This document shows positions 62,701 through 64,000 of a stretch of DNA of 64,000 nt, one piece after another; position 1 is the stretch's first letter; each line of letters starts with the position of its first letter. Made by a program: the position numbers and the translations under genes. The notes below the pieces were generated by a model. It searched no databases. It had not been told where the DNA came from and saw only the letters and a program-made list of their open reading frames with translations. The stretch lies in NCBI GenBank assembly GCA_051453625.1, contig JBOZIK010000001.1:197706497-197770496 (forward strand). Direction: 5' to 3'. The DNA is from Welwitschia mirabilis. Taxonomy: Eukaryota > Gnetophyta > Gnetopsida > Welwitschiales.

Positions 62701-64000
62701 NNNNNNNNNNNNNNNNNNNNNNNNNNNNNNNNNNNNNNNNNNNNNNNNNNNNNNNNNNNNNNNNNNNNNNNNNNNNNNNNNNNNNNNNNNNNNNNNNNNN
62801 NNNNNNNNNNNNNNNNNNNNNNNNNNNNNNNNNNNNNNNNNNNNNNNNNNNNNNNNNNNNNNNNNNNNNNNNNNNNNNNNNNNNNNNNNNNNNNNNNNNN
62901 NNNNNNNNNNNNNNNNNNNNNNNNNNNNNNNNNNNNNNNNNNNNNNNNNNNNNNNNNNNNNNNNNNNNNNNNNNNNNNNNNNNNNNNNNNNNNNNNNNNN
63001 NNNNNNNNNNNNNNNNNNNNNNNNNNNNNNNNNNNNNNNNNNNNNNNNNNNNNNNNNNNNNNNNNNNNNNNNNNNNNNNNNNNNNNNNNNNNNNNNNNNN
63101 NNNNNNNNNNNNNNNNNNNNNNNNNNNNNNNNNNNNNNNNNNNNNNNNNNNNNNNNNNNNNNNNNNNNNNNNNNNNNNNNNNNNNNNNNNNNNNNNNNNN
63201 NNNNNNNCTTTTTGAAACGCTACAACATATTAGCCTTATGGAAGAACAACTAGGGCATTTCCTCACACCCTATTCCTTAAGGTACATAACAGTTCTTCCC
63301 TAGTACTCAATGGCAGATTAAGGAGGACATTCTCATAGACTTGGAAGAGTGTTGAAAGCATGAGCCTTTTAGTGCAATACTTCAAGGCTTACAAACAAGT
63401 TAGGTGTTGACTAAACTCACCTCCACTCCATATGTGGGATTACTTGATAGGAGAATTACATGTAGCTATTTTATTAGAGGATTAAGTTTCAACTAAGTCT
63501 CCAACAATATCAATAATACCATTGTCTCCTAGCAAACTTTCTAACTTCAAGGAATCGGCAATGCTAACAACTCTCTCAGGGATCAAGGATAATGACTCTA
63601 CTCTGTTAAACCTGTATAACTAAAGATTAGCAATCTTTTCTATCAACAACCCTAAAGGAAGACAACAATCATCACCAATTTCAAGCAACAAAGATTACTA
63701 TTGTACTAGCAATGCTTGCAAGCCTCTCTTGATCTTGCAAATCTCCCATTCATAATAACAATTGAACTTTCAAGCCTTGGACTATTTTCCAAACAAGTCG
63801 CCATTCAAACCATGTTGTTCTTGAATACTTGACATTGTTGATAAGTTTGCTAACCCCATGAAAGATCTAGATAGGACTTGCCTTAAGCAAGCCTACAAGA
63901 ACAAAACCTCTACGACATTCATGCCAACATAAAGAGAAGAGACTAGAATTTCTCTTTTTGGCACTTAATGTTACAAGAAACACCATAAAGGCAAAACCAT
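59701..64000. other. Probable TrpRS intron or flank with two large gaps
   Basis: N gaps at 61117-61942 and 62517-63207. About 66 bp before the first gap (61051-61116, AAGCTTCATCATCCAAA) recur right after it (61943-62010). No gene, LTR or domain was recognised. ORFs at 60603-60902 and 62117-62338 have no known content. Confidence 0.5.

Overview
The window looks like nuclear DNA from a large-genome seed plant, probably a gymnosperm. It is AT-rich, full of decayed retrotransposons, and holds one host gene whose intron has grown to about 16 kb. No bacterial, organellar, tRNA, rRNA or CRISPR feature was recognised. The gymnosperm assignment is an inference from intron size and repeat decay, not from a diagnostic marker.

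Layout. Positions 1-2964 hold a minus-strand Ty1-copia element (RT, integrase, protease, PBS, 5' LTR) cut by the window edge. Positions 2965-4175 are a GC-richer island containing a broken fragment of a host gene that resembles the N-terminal part of NFX1-type zinc-finger (ZNFX1-like) helicases. A second LTR plus PBS of the same copia family follows at 4278-4511. Positions 7021-13860 are a plus-strand copia element with gag, protease, integrase, RT, RNase H and a 3' LTR. Positions 18555-19034 combine a broken GRP7-type glycine-rich RNA-binding protein copy with a miniature LTR element (TRIM). Positions 21398-27487 are a second plus-strand copia element with both LTRs, PBS and polypurine tract. 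LINE remnants lie at 32270-33650 (+), 35690-37230 (-), 44440-45020 (-, weak) and 48650-52130 (+). Several minisatellite and tandem-repeat blocks lie between.

The only host gene that looks intact is a cytosolic-type tryptophanyl-tRNA synthetase on the minus strand. Five C-terminal exons (127 residues, KMSAS motif to stop codon) occupy 40414-57675, all joined by phase-0 GT-AG introns. One intron is about 16.2 kb and contains an L1 element, a LINE tail, LTR-like pieces and a hAT-type MITE with a perfect 8-bp target duplication. The 5' exons are not seen; the last 6.3 kb of the window are probably another intron of the same gene.

The assembly needs care. Eleven gaps are exactly 100 N, and ten of them have the left-flank sequence repeated, with a few percent divergence, at the start of the right flank. 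Many apparent duplications of retrotransposon domains are therefore probably unmerged overlapping contigs or alleles. I found no convincing new functional system. The most interesting items are the giant intron, the possible gene capture between copia copies, the GRP/TRIM junction and the hAT MITE.
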